A DNA stretch of 10,813 nt from Candidatus Bathyarchaeota archaeon (lineage in GTDB: Archaea > Thermoproteota > Bathyarchaeia > RBG-16-48-13 > JAGMEO01). Shown in pieces: positions 5,631 to 10,813 of this stretch. Below the pieces are notes generated by a model, which saw nothing but the letters and a program-made list of their open reading frames with translations, ran no database searches and was not told the DNA's origin. The stretch lies in NCBI GenBank assembly GCA_030602965.1, contig JAUVYS010000035.1, positions 1 through 10,813 of the forward strand. Direction: 5' to 3'. Made by a program: the position numbers and the translations under genes. The stretch's first letter is position 1. The number at the start of each line of letters is the position of its first letter.

Positions 5631-6353
5631 TTAAATAGTTGTTAAGAAGCTGTAAAACTCTGTTATTTTTGGGTTTTCTAAATCGCATCCTTTATTGTAA
5701 GACCAATAGCCATAGTTACTATGTTCACCAAATATTCCAATTGCTTTCATTCCATGATCTGACAGAATCAGCAATGGTTCATCTCTGATGTTCTTTATTT
5801 GTTCAACAATCTTTTCAAGGTCATCGTAGAGCATTTGCATTAAGAATTTGTTCCCAAAGTTCAGGTGCCCGATCACGTCTATGACGGAAATATAGCCAAG
5901 TATAAAGTCAAAGTCCTGTTTTAGTGATTTTAGGAATTCTTTTTTGATTTTGTTGTGATGTTGAATTGCTATTTGGTTATACTCGCTTCGAATTTTTTTT
6001 TTCTTCTCTTGATCATCTTCTTTGAAAAATTGTTTCAATAGATCCCGCTCCTTTTCGTGTTGCGCGAGATTGTACGAATATGCAGGTAAATCGATGACTT
6101 TTGGATCTGCAAATTTTGAAAAGAAGGTTTCTGAGAGGGGGATCCTGATGTTCCACATGCCTCTGTTTCCTTTTGCCAACACCTCTTTTTCCTTATTCTC
6201 TCCTGTCATGAACGAGCTCCATAAAACAATGGTTCTGGGTTCTTTGAACTCAGAGATGTCTGTCTTTCCGTAAACAGTTTGTTTCATGTTGACGCAGTTG
6301 AACTCTTCGATCTTATCATATTCTAAAGCGTCCACCGCTAATACAACAACCAT
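5631..6353 (-). CDS. alkaline-phosphatase-superfamily phosphoesterase (NPP-like)
   Basis: A 240-residue cytoplasmic protein with the full two-metal site of the superfamily. Visible parts are: Asp8 in VVVLAVDAL; candidate nucleophile Thr41 in PRTIVLWSSFMTG, spaced as the Thr of nucleotide pyrophosphatases; Asp159 and His163 in SVIDVIGHLNF; Asp199-His200 in LILSDHGM; and His211 in FGEHSNYG. Residues 100-140 are Lys/Glu-rich and helical. It lacks a signal peptide and is much shorter than secreted phosphatases or sulfatases (400-500 residues), so an internal small-molecule substrate is likely. It is the last gene of the transporter-cysD-cysN run, 12 bases after cysN, with GGTGA (6366-6370) as a possible ribosome-binding site. 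The setting suggests a role with APS, PAP or sulfo-compounds, but the sequence does not give the substrate. The active site is clear; the specific reaction is not. Confidence 0.82.
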   Translation of the reverse strand: MVVVLAVDALEYDKIEEFNCVNMKQTVYGKTDISEFKEPRTIVLWSSFMTGENKEKEVLAKGNRGMWNIRIPLSETFFSKFADPKVIDLPAYSYNLAQHEKERDLLKQFFKEDDQEKKKKIRSEYNQIAIQHHNKIKKEFLKSLKQDFDFILGYISVIDVIGHLNFGNKFLMQMLYDDLEKIVEQIKNIRDEPLLILSDHGMKAIGIFGEHSNYGYWSYNKGCDLENPKITEFYSFLTTI

Positions 6354-6365
6354 GAGTATTCATCT

Positions 6366-7589
6366 TCACCCTGTAATTATTCCACCTGCACAGCAGTCTT
6401 TTCTTACGAGAACAAACCTACCCAGCTCGGGTATGTAGTTAAAGTTCTCAATAACCACTGGTGCAGAAGTTTTTATGGTTACATTTGCTACTTGACGGTT
6501 CTCGATTTTTCCTTCACCTTTAGACATTACCTCTAGAGTGGAGGAGTCGAAGACCTTTTCGATTATTAGATTGCATTGTGTTTCTTGAGTAGCACATTTA
6601 AAGGTGATACTTTCACCTTTTTCGTATGGTTTGTCATCCATCCAGAAAAGATGACCTTTAAAGGACGTAGTGACATTTGGCAAATCTTTTTGATGACTTA
6701 TAATTTGTCCTCTTCTCAATTGTATTGAATCTGAAATTGTAAACCCAATACTTTTACCTGCATAGGCTTCAATTGGATTTTTTCCAAATTCTTTTAAACT
6801 TTCGATCGTTACCTCTTTTCTATCAGACAGAATTATTATTTTATCTCCTTTTCTGATTGAACCACTTACCACTTGGCCTACCGCGATCTTTTCTCCATCA
6901 AAATCGTAAATATCTTGAATAGGTAAACGTAATGGTTTACCGATAGGAACCACTTTCTTTTTGAATGTATCTAGACCCTCTAAAATTGTTAAACCATCAT
7001 ACCAAGATAAATTGTCAGTCTTTTTAGCCACAAAGTCGCCTTCCACAGCGGAGATGGGAATGAAAAGAGAAGGTGTTATTCCTATAGATTTAAGGAAATC
7101 CGAAACTTGAGTTCTTACTTCAACAAACTTCTTCTGGCTGTAATTTACCAAATCCATCTTGTTCAATACAACTATGACCTGCTCAATTCCTAACATACTA
7201 AGAATATAGGCGTGTCTTCTTGTCTGCTCTTGGACACCCTGACTTACATCAACAATCAATAATGCAGCTTCAGCTTGACTGGCGCCAGTAATCATGTTTT
7301 TCACAAACTCTACGTGCCCTGGAGCATCAATGATAGTGTATCTCCTTTTTTTACTCTTGAAGAAGGTTTGAGCTGTATCGATTGTAGCTTCTTTACTGCG
7401 CTCTTCCTCTAAATGATCCATGAGATACGCAAACTTAAATTCTCGACCTAAAGCTTCCACTGCTTCTTTAATGCTTTGATATTTATCCTCAGGCAAAGAG
7501 CCTGTGTCATATAATAACCTGCCAATTAAAGTGCTCTTTCCATGATCGACATGACCAACTATTACGAATCTTAGATCTTGTTCTTCCAA
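6366..7589 (-). CDS. cysN: sulfate adenylyltransferase GTPase subunit CysN
   Basis: The regulatory GTPase of ATP sulfurylase. GTP hydrolysis drives CysD-catalysed formation of APS and pyrophosphate from ATP and sulfate in the cytoplasm. The 407-residue protein shows the EF-Tu-type G domain: GHVDHGKS (12-19), the conserved DAPGH (87-91), NKMD (142-145) and ISAVEG (178-183). Beta-barrel domains follow, with PLRLPIQDIYDF and GRFVLVRKD near the end. The long segment EERSKEATIDTAQTFF (61-76) is the CysN/EF-1alpha switch I. It is shorter than the E. coli protein (about 475) and has no fused APS kinase domain. The start is TTG, decided by GAGGT (7596-7600) six bases upstream. That site overlaps the cysD stop, so the two subunits are probably translationally coupled. 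Confidence 0.93.
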   Translation of the reverse strand: MEEQDLRFVIVGHVDHGKSTLIGRLLYDTGSLPEDKYQSIKEAVEALGREFKFAYLMDHLEEERSKEATIDTAQTFFKSKKRRYTIIDAPGHVEFVKNMITGASQAEAALLIVDVSQGVQEQTRRHAYILSMLGIEQVIVVLNKMDLVNYSQKKFVEVRTQVSDFLKSIGITPSLFIPISAVEGDFVAKKTDNLSWYDGLTILEGLDTFKKKVVPIGKPLRLPIQDIYDFDGEKIAVGQVVSGSIRKGDKIIILSDRKEVTIESLKEFGKNPIEAYAGKSIGFTISDSIQLRRGQIISHQKDLPNVTTSFKGHLFWMDDKPYEKGESITFKCATQETQCNLIIEKVFDSSTLEVMSKGEGKIENRQVANVTIKTSAPVVIENFNYIPELGRFVLVRKDCCAGGIITG

Positions 7590-7595
7590 GTCTAA

Positions 7596-7600
7596 ACCTC
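7596..7600 (-). promoter_or_regulatory. Shine-Dalgarno of cysN overlapping the cysD stop codon
   Basis: On the minus strand the sequence TGAGGT contains both the cysD TGA (7599-7601) and the GAGGT that precedes the cysN TTG by six bases. A ribosome finishing cysD would sit on the cysN initiation site, fitting stoichiometric synthesis of the heterodimer. Confidence 0.55.
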
Positions 7601-8396
7601 ACATGTATCCAAGGGCTCTTAGCTTTTGCATCGCATAAGCTTCTTCTTTGTCTTGAGCACGACCACTTCTTTCTCCGACTTTACTCTCTTCAATCTCTTT
7701 AATGACGTCATCAATAGTTCCGGCATTGCCTTTTACAGATTGAGTGCAAGGTTCACAGCCTAAGCTTCTGTATCTTTTACCATTCCTCGCAAAATACATG
7801 GGGTTTACAGGTAGGTTTTCTCTTTGAATGTACTTCCACACGTCAATTTCAGTCCAAGAAAGAAGAGGATGAACTCTTAGATGTTGCCCTTCCTCCTTAC
7901 GAGTTTTGTATTGCTCCCATAATTCTGGAGGTTGATCTTGATAATTCCATCTGAAATTCCTATCTCTTGGAGAAAAGAATCTTTCTTTCGCTCTTATACC
8001 ATGTTCATCACGCCTAATGCCCAAAAGAAGAGCTTCGAAACCGTACTCTTCAATAGTCTGTTTCAAGGCTTCAGTTTTCCTTGCAGTGCAACACGCCAAT
8101 TTGTCTTTCGGCGTTATGCCTTTCTTTACTGCGTCTTTATTGTTTGATATGATAAGATTCAGATCCCACATTTTGACGCATTTATCTCTGAAATCATACA
8201 TCTCTTGAAAATGAAAATATGTGTCAATATAAATTACAGGAATCGGAACCCTACCGAGAAAAGCTTTTCTAGTAAGATGAATCAATGTAGTGGAGTCTTT
8301 ACCAGCACTCCAGAGCATCCCAAGCTTCTCGTATTTATTATAAGCTTCTCTGATAATGTAGATTGACTCGTTCTCTAATCTATCCAGATAATCCAT
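7599..8396 (-). CDS. cysD: sulfate adenylyltransferase catalytic subunit CysD-like, with APS-reductase-type cysteines
   Basis: The ATP pyrophosphatase-fold subunit that forms APS with CysN. In 265 residues it shows the PP-loop SAGKDST (30-36), YIDTYFHFQEMYDFRD (56-71), RKTEALK (106-112), GIRRDEHGIRAKERFFSPRD (126-145), HPLLSWTEIDVWKYI (176-190) and the CysD tail GERSGRAQDKE (241-251) ending LRALGYM. It also has Cys102-Cys103 just before RKTEALK and Cys214-x-x-Cys217 in SLGCEPCT, the positions where [4Fe-4S] APS reductases carry CC and CxxC; E. coli CysD lacks them. The reductase catalytic ECG(L/I)H tail is absent, so sulfurylase is favoured by tail and by the cysN neighbour. GAGGAT (8402-8407) precedes ATG 8396. 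A reductase-like or iron-sulfur function cannot be excluded. Confidence 0.88.
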   Translation of the reverse strand: MDYLDRLENESIYIIREAYNKYEKLGMLWSAGKDSTTLIHLTRKAFLGRVPIPVIYIDTYFHFQEMYDFRDKCVKMWDLNLIISNNKDAVKKGITPKDKLACCTARKTEALKQTIEEYGFEALLLGIRRDEHGIRAKERFFSPRDRNFRWNYQDQPPELWEQYKTRKEEGQHLRVHPLLSWTEIDVWKYIQRENLPVNPMYFARNGKRYRSLGCEPCTQSVKGNAGTIDDVIKEIEESKVGERSGRAQDKEEAYAMQKLRALGYM

Positions 8397-8405
8397 TTTT
8401 AATCC

Positions 8406-8444
8406 TCAGTTTTTGATGAGAAATACACAGGTTTTCAGTTTTTG
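8406..8444. repeat. two direct copies of TCAGTTTTTG between transporter and cysD
   Basis: TCAGTTTTTG occurs at 8406-8415 and 8435-8444 in the 62-base gap between the transporter stop and cysD. The first copy overlaps the cysD ribosome-binding site. No terminator is evident, so the genes are probably cotranscribed. The role of the repeat, if any, is unknown. Confidence 0.25.
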
Positions 8445-8458
8445 TTTTTTCTACATGT

Positions 8459-9322
8459 TTATTTATGAAACGCGTTTTTCCTATCTTTTAAGATTGCCAA
8501 AGCGATTATTATAATAAATAAGCCAAGCAGCATGGAATATATAATGCTTGAAATTTCTGTGAACAATTTCACAAGAGTTAGAACACCTAAAACTGTTGTT
8601 GTCAGCCCTATAATAAGAGTTAGATTTTTTGCTTGAGCCTTTTTAACAGTATAGGCTGCAACAGGAGTTGATGCCAAAGCACCAAGAATTAATGGAAAAG
8701 CTAAATTCAAGTCAAACGAGGTATTTGTGAATAGATAGGCTGGAACACCAACTAGGCATACTATTCCTTCTGCAAGAGATGTGATTCCTATTGCATTTTT
8801 TGTTACTTGCCCCGAAAGTATTTGTCCACTCGTAACAATGGGACCATAACCGCCGCCACTAAGACCCTTATTGAAAGCACTTATCAATTCTATGCCAAAG
8901 ATTTTTTTCCATGAAAAACTACTGGGATTCTTTCTTTTGACCAGAATTATGATTCCCATCGAAAGAACCATTATTCCAATGTATGCGTTCAATAACCACT
9001 TTTGGACAGTAATCGCGAGCGAGACCGCCACGAGAACCCCTACAACACCTGATCCAGCTAGAACGTAAACACATTTTATCGGTTTTCCACCCCTTTTTAA
9101 ATCAACATTATTAAACTCGTGATGAAGTACACTACTAGTTATTCCAGTTAAAAACTCGGATAATAGTACAATTGGTACTACCTGTAAGGGTTCAAAACCC
9201 ATCAATAAAAGTAGAGGGGTTAATGTTGTTCCAAACCCCATTCCCAAAGTAGAATCAACATACTCGCAAAAGAAAGTCAGTAAAGCCAGCCAGATGAATA
9301 AATCCAAACTCACGCCATTCAT
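8459..9322 (-). CDS. TSUP (TauE/SafE) family transporter, probable sulfate uptake
   Basis: A 287-residue polytopic membrane protein with about eight helices (roughly 7-38, 45-65, 84-105, 108-128, 141-160, 180-198, 206-226, 233-253, 259-278; exact limits uncertain). It shows the internal duplication of the family: first half DSTLGMGFGTTLTPLLLLMG (23-42) with the conserved SEFLTG, second half NKGLSGGGYGPIVTSGQILSG around 151-171. The His pair in VLHHEFNNVDLK is typical of the first loop. Family members move sulfite, sulfoacetate, sulfate or similar anions. Standing first in a run with cysD and cysN suggests sulfate import, though the direction cannot be read from sequence. Only a weak GAGTGA precedes ATG 9322. 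The upstream promoter is described separately. Confidence 0.87.
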   Translation of the reverse strand: MNGVSLDLFIWLALLTFFCEYVDSTLGMGFGTTLTPLLLLMGFEPLQVVPIVLLSEFLTGITSSVLHHEFNNVDLKRGGKPIKCVYVLAGSGVVGVLVAVSLAITVQKWLLNAYIGIMVLSMGIIILVKRKNPSSFSWKKIFGIELISAFNKGLSGGGYGPIVTSGQILSGQVTKNAIGITSLAEGIVCLVGVPAYLFTNTSFDLNLAFPLILGALASTPVAAYTVKKAQAKNLTLIIGLTTTVLGVLTLVKLFTEISSIIYSMLLGLFIIIIALAILKDRKNAFHK

Positions 9323-9344
9323 TTAGGAGTCACTCGGCATAGTT

Positions 9345-9371
9345 TAATGTCATTTACATAATTATTAATGT
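9345..9371. promoter_or_regulatory. operator-like half-sites in the transporter promoter
   Basis: TAATGT (9345-9350) and ACATAA (9356-9361) form an imperfect inverted repeat with a five-base spacer, and a further TTAATGT lies at 9365-9371. These resemble the arms of the perfect repeat TAATGTA-AC-TACATTA upstream of the ribbon-helix-helix gene. They sit at or just after the expected start of transcription for the transporter operon, where a bound repressor would block it. Confidence 0.35.
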
Positions 9372-9387
9372 TAGAGCATTGAAATAC

Positions 9388-9397
9388 ATTTATAAAT
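9388..9397 (-). promoter_or_regulatory. TATA box of the transporter-cysD-cysN operon
   Basis: ATTTATAAAT, a strong archaeal TATA match, lies 66 nt upstream of ATG 9322. Transcription would begin near 9365 and give a leader of about 40 nt. Confidence 0.5.
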
Positions 9398-9462
9398 ATT
9401 ACTATAAAGAGCAAAAACTAAACAAAAAAGCATGATGTGAGAACTAATATTTGTAAATGAAG

Positions 9463-9469
9463 AAAAAAA
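9463..9469 (-). terminator. oligo-T terminator of the RHH gene
   Basis: Seven T in a row on the minus strand begin four bases after the TAA stop (9474-9476), the form of archaeal intrinsic terminators. This suggests the small gene is its own transcript, separate from the transporter operon. Confidence 0.45.
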
Positions 9470-9473
9470 TTGT

Positions 9474-9698
9474 TTAATCTATATAGCCGAGCGCCCTTAG
9501 CCTCTTTTTTACTTCTTCCTCTTCTTCCTTTGTGAAGACTTCTTCTTTATCATCTTTCTCTAAACTTGAGATAACTTGTCTCAAAACATATGTTACATAG
9601 CTAGAAACCGAGGAGAAGCCTGTGTCCTCGATACGTTTTTTTATTTTGTTATAAAGAGGCTTGGGTATGGTTATCGTCGTGTGTTTTCTCATCGACAT
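9474..9698 (-). CDS. ribbon-helix-helix (CopG/MetJ-type) transcriptional regulator
   Basis: A 74-residue protein. HTTITIPKPLYNKIKKRI (6-23) is the ribbon strand and first helix, and TGFSSVSSYVTYVLRQVI (26-43) the Ser-capped second helix of a ribbon-helix-helix fold, which binds inverted repeats as a dimer. A charged linker (EEVFTKEEEEEVKKR) leads to the tail LRALGYID, sharing LRALGY with the CysD C-terminus. ATG 9698 is preferred over ATG 9692. No ribosome-binding sequence is present, but TTAAATAA (9722-9729) lies about 27 nt upstream, so the message is probably leaderless. A perfect inverted repeat between that box and the start suggests autorepression. Position beside the sulfate operon and similar half-sites in its promoter point to sulfate-related control; the signal is unknown. 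Confidence 0.82.
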   Translation of the reverse strand: MSMRKHTTITIPKPLYNKIKKRIEDTGFSSVSSYVTYVLRQVISSLEKDDKEEVFTKEEEEEVKKRLRALGYID

Positions 9699-9704
9699 AA
9701 TTTT

Positions 9705-9720
9705 TAATGTAACTACATTA
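9705..9720. promoter_or_regulatory. inverted-repeat operator candidate for the RHH regulator
   Basis: TAATGTA-AC-TACATTA is a perfect 7-2-7 inverted repeat between the TATA-like box (9722-9729) and the start of the regulator gene (9698). The position suits autorepression by a ribbon-helix-helix dimer pair. It also lies in the divergent region shared with the dehydrogenase gene. Confidence 0.5.
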
Positions 9721-9721
9721 T

Positions 9722-9729
9722 TATTTAAG
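9722..9729 (-). promoter_or_regulatory. TATA box of the RHH gene
   Basis: TTAAATAA on the minus strand, centred about 27 nt upstream of ATG 9698, predicts transcription starting at or very near the A of the start codon. Confidence 0.45.
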
Positions 9730-9785
9730 GATTATTTCATTCCACTAATTCAAAAAGCAAAAAACAACAGTTGTGAAAAAGTTAT

Positions 9786-9793
9786 CTTATAAT
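9786..9793 (+). promoter_or_regulatory. TATA-like box of the nucleotide-sugar dehydrogenase gene
   Basis: CTTATAAT is centred about 28 nt before ATG 9818. This fits a leaderless transcript from that ATG and argues against the upstream GTG 9773 and ATG 9797 as starts. Confidence 0.4.
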
Positions 9794-9817
9794 ACCATGA
9801 ATATCTTCCTAACAACT

Positions 9818-10702
9818 ATGGAAAAAATCAGCATTGTTGGAAGCGGAGTAGTTGGACGCATAACAGGAGACGGTTTGATCAAACTAGGCTACAACGTTAT
9901 TTTCCAAGACGTAAACCCAAAGAGAGTCGAAGAGTTGTTAAAAAAAGGGTATAATGCAACTCTCGATGTAAGAAAGGCAGTTAATTCTACAAATATAACA
10001 TTCATTTCTGTCCCCACTCCAAACACGAGGGGTAAAATGGAGGCTGGCTTCTTGATTAATGCTACAAAAAACATAGCTCAAAGTTTAGCGGAGATAGAAA
10101 CCTACCATGTTGTTGTGGTAAAAAGCACTGTGTTGCCCACAACAACTGAGAACACAATTATCCCTTTACTTGAGAGGTATTCTGGAAAAAAAGTTGGAGA
10201 AGAGGTGGGGGTTTGCGTTAATCCAGAATTTCTAACAGAGATTCATAAAACCTGGACTGATAACAAATCGTTTTCGAGGAAGTTCTTCTCCACAGAACGG
10301 GTTGTTATCGGTGAGTTCGACAAAAAATCTGGGGTTAAAATAGAACAGTTGTACAAACCTTTGAAAAAACCCATTTTTAGAACAGATTTAAGAACTGCTG
10401 AAATGATCAAGTATGCTTCAAACTGTGCTCTTGCCAACCGCATATCCTACTGGAATGAAATATATTACATTTGCAAAAAACTTGATGTTGACTCTGTCTT
10501 TGTTGCGGAGGTTACAGGAATGGATGCCCGCATTGGCAAATATGGGACAGTTCACACTAAGGCTTTTGGAGGCAAGTGTCTTCCAAAGGATTTGAAGGCC
10601 TTCATATCATTTTCAGAAGAAATAGGACATAAACCTAAATTGTTGAAAGCGGTAGACGAAGTTAATGAGAAGATTAAGAGAGATAGAGGTGTGAGAGAGT
10701 GA
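9818..10702 (+). CDS. two-domain UDP-sugar/GDP-mannose 6-dehydrogenase homologue lacking the C-terminal domain
   Basis: Family members oxidise the C6 hydroxyl of a nucleotide sugar to a carboxylate with two NAD+. From ATG 9818 the protein has 294 residues: a Rossmann fold with GSGVVG (8-13), SVPTP (64-68), KSTV (102-105), NPEFLTE (135-141), the central helix with Glu195, Lys198 and Asn202 in AEMIKYASN, NEIYYIC, and the catalytic loop FGGKCLPKDL (250-259) with nucleophile Cys254. It stops at EVNEKIKRDRGVRE, where others (about 420-450 residues) continue into a nucleotide-binding domain. An in-frame GTG at 9773 would add 15 residues before the Rossmann fold; the TATA-like box at 9786-9793 and the usual MxKIxIxGxG start favour 9818. 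It overlaps the next gene by GTGA. Chemistry is likely; substrate and full activity are uncertain. Confidence 0.85.
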   Translation: MEKISIVGSGVVGRITGDGLIKLGYNVIFQDVNPKRVEELLKKGYNATLDVRKAVNSTNITFISVPTPNTRGKMEAGFLINATKNIAQSLAEIETYHVVVVKSTVLPTTTENTIIPLLERYSGKKVGEEVGVCVNPEFLTEIHKTWTDNKSFSRKFFSTERVVIGEFDKKSGVKIEQLYKPLKKPIFRTDLRTAEMIKYASNCALANRISYWNEIYYICKKLDVDSVFVAEVTGMDARIGKYGTVHTKAFGGKCLPKDLKAFISFSEEIGHKPKLLKAVDEVNEKIKRDRGVRE

Positions 10703-10813
10703 ACATAGAGAAGGTCGTCATAACCGCTGCAGGGTTGGGAACGAGGCTCCTACCAGCTACAAAAGAGACGCCAAAAGAGATGCTTCCACTGTTCTTTGTG
10801 AACGAGAAGCAGC
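10699..10813 (+). CDS. galU: GalU-like sugar-1-phosphate nucleotidyltransferase, N-terminal part
   Basis: Cut by the window end after 38 codons. MNIEKVVITAAGLGTRLLPA then TKETPKEMLPLFFVNEKQ carries the GxGTRLLPxTKxxPKEMLP signature of UTP-glucose-1-phosphate uridylyltransferase, which binds the nucleoside triphosphate and metal. The GTG start overlaps the dehydrogenase stop (GTGA, 10699-10702), with GAGGTG (10686-10691) upstream as ribosome-binding site. It would make the UDP-sugar that the dehydrogenase oxidises. Related thymidylyl- or guanylyltransferases share the motif, but TKETPKEMLP is most GalU-like. Confidence 0.85.
   Translation, partial: MNIEKVVITAAGLGTRLLPATKETPKEMLPLFFVNEKQ

Noticed and set aside
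7599..8396. Assignment of the CysD-like protein as a PAPS/APS reductase (CysH)
   Set aside because: The catalytic ECG(L/I)H C-terminal motif is absent and the tail and neighbour are those of CysD-CysN, although the cysteine set keeps the question open.
9773..9817. GTG/ATG extension of the dehydrogenase N-terminus
   Set aside because: The family begins directly with the NAD-binding strand (MEKISIVGSG), the extension has no ribosome-binding site, and a TATA-like box lies inside it.
1..10813. CRISPR arrays, tRNA or rRNA genes, insertion sequences
   Set aside because: I found no regularly spaced direct repeats, no cloverleaf-like or T-arm sequences, and no transposase motifs or paired terminal repeats flanking any fragment.

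Overview
The window looks like a chromosomal stretch from an uncultured archaeon. The evidence is: low GC content; TTG and GTG starts mixed with ATG; AT-rich TATA-like boxes placed to give leaderless or short-leader transcripts; a membrane-anchored surface protein with an IPGFP-type C-terminal helix; a HycI-type maturation protease remnant; and oligo-T tracts after stop codons. A Thermoproteota (Bathyarchaeia-like) origin would fit, but nothing here proves it.

Left part (1-4100): two intact-looking cell-surface genes sit among gene debris. The surface genes are a one-pass caspase-like-fold protein that seems to have lost its His/Cys dyad (289-1104) and a signal-peptide/Ig-like/C-terminal-anchor protein (1764-2834). 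The debris is: a fragment of an FG-GAP repeat protein with a MopE-like Asp-rich motif (1133-1705, minus), a HycI hydrogenase-maturation protease broken by one frameshift (3082-3584), the last ~50 codons of a radical SAM protein (3588-3746, minus), and what is probably the 3' part of a membrane protein gene (3744-4100). Related palindromes lie upstream of both surface genes.

Middle (4307-5619): a complete GT4 glycosyltransferase, followed by the first ~26 codons of a GT2 glycosyltransferase that is cut off at a GC-rich junction.

Right part (5631-9698, all minus strand): a sulfate uptake and activation cluster. Transcription runs from a TSUP (TauE/SafE) transporter to CysD, CysN and an alkaline-phosphatase-superfamily phosphoesterase. 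Just upstream, a 74-residue ribbon-helix-helix regulator has its own promoter and a perfect inverted-repeat operator candidate; similar half-sites lie in the transporter promoter. No APS kinase, APS/PAPS reductase or sulfite reductase is present, so the product (APS) must be used elsewhere, either for sulfur assimilation or for sulfation. The CysD carries the CC...CxxC cysteine set typical of iron-sulfur APS reductases, and its last residues (LRALGY) are shared with the regulator.

End (9818-10813, plus): a two-domain nucleotide-sugar dehydrogenase without the usual C-terminal domain overlaps by 4 nt a GalU-like nucleotidyltransferase that runs off the window. With the GT4 gene and the GT2 remnant, this makes the region a surface-polysaccharide neighbourhood. 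One coherent but unproven reading is that sulfate activation here supports synthesis of a sulfated or uronic-acid-containing glycan.
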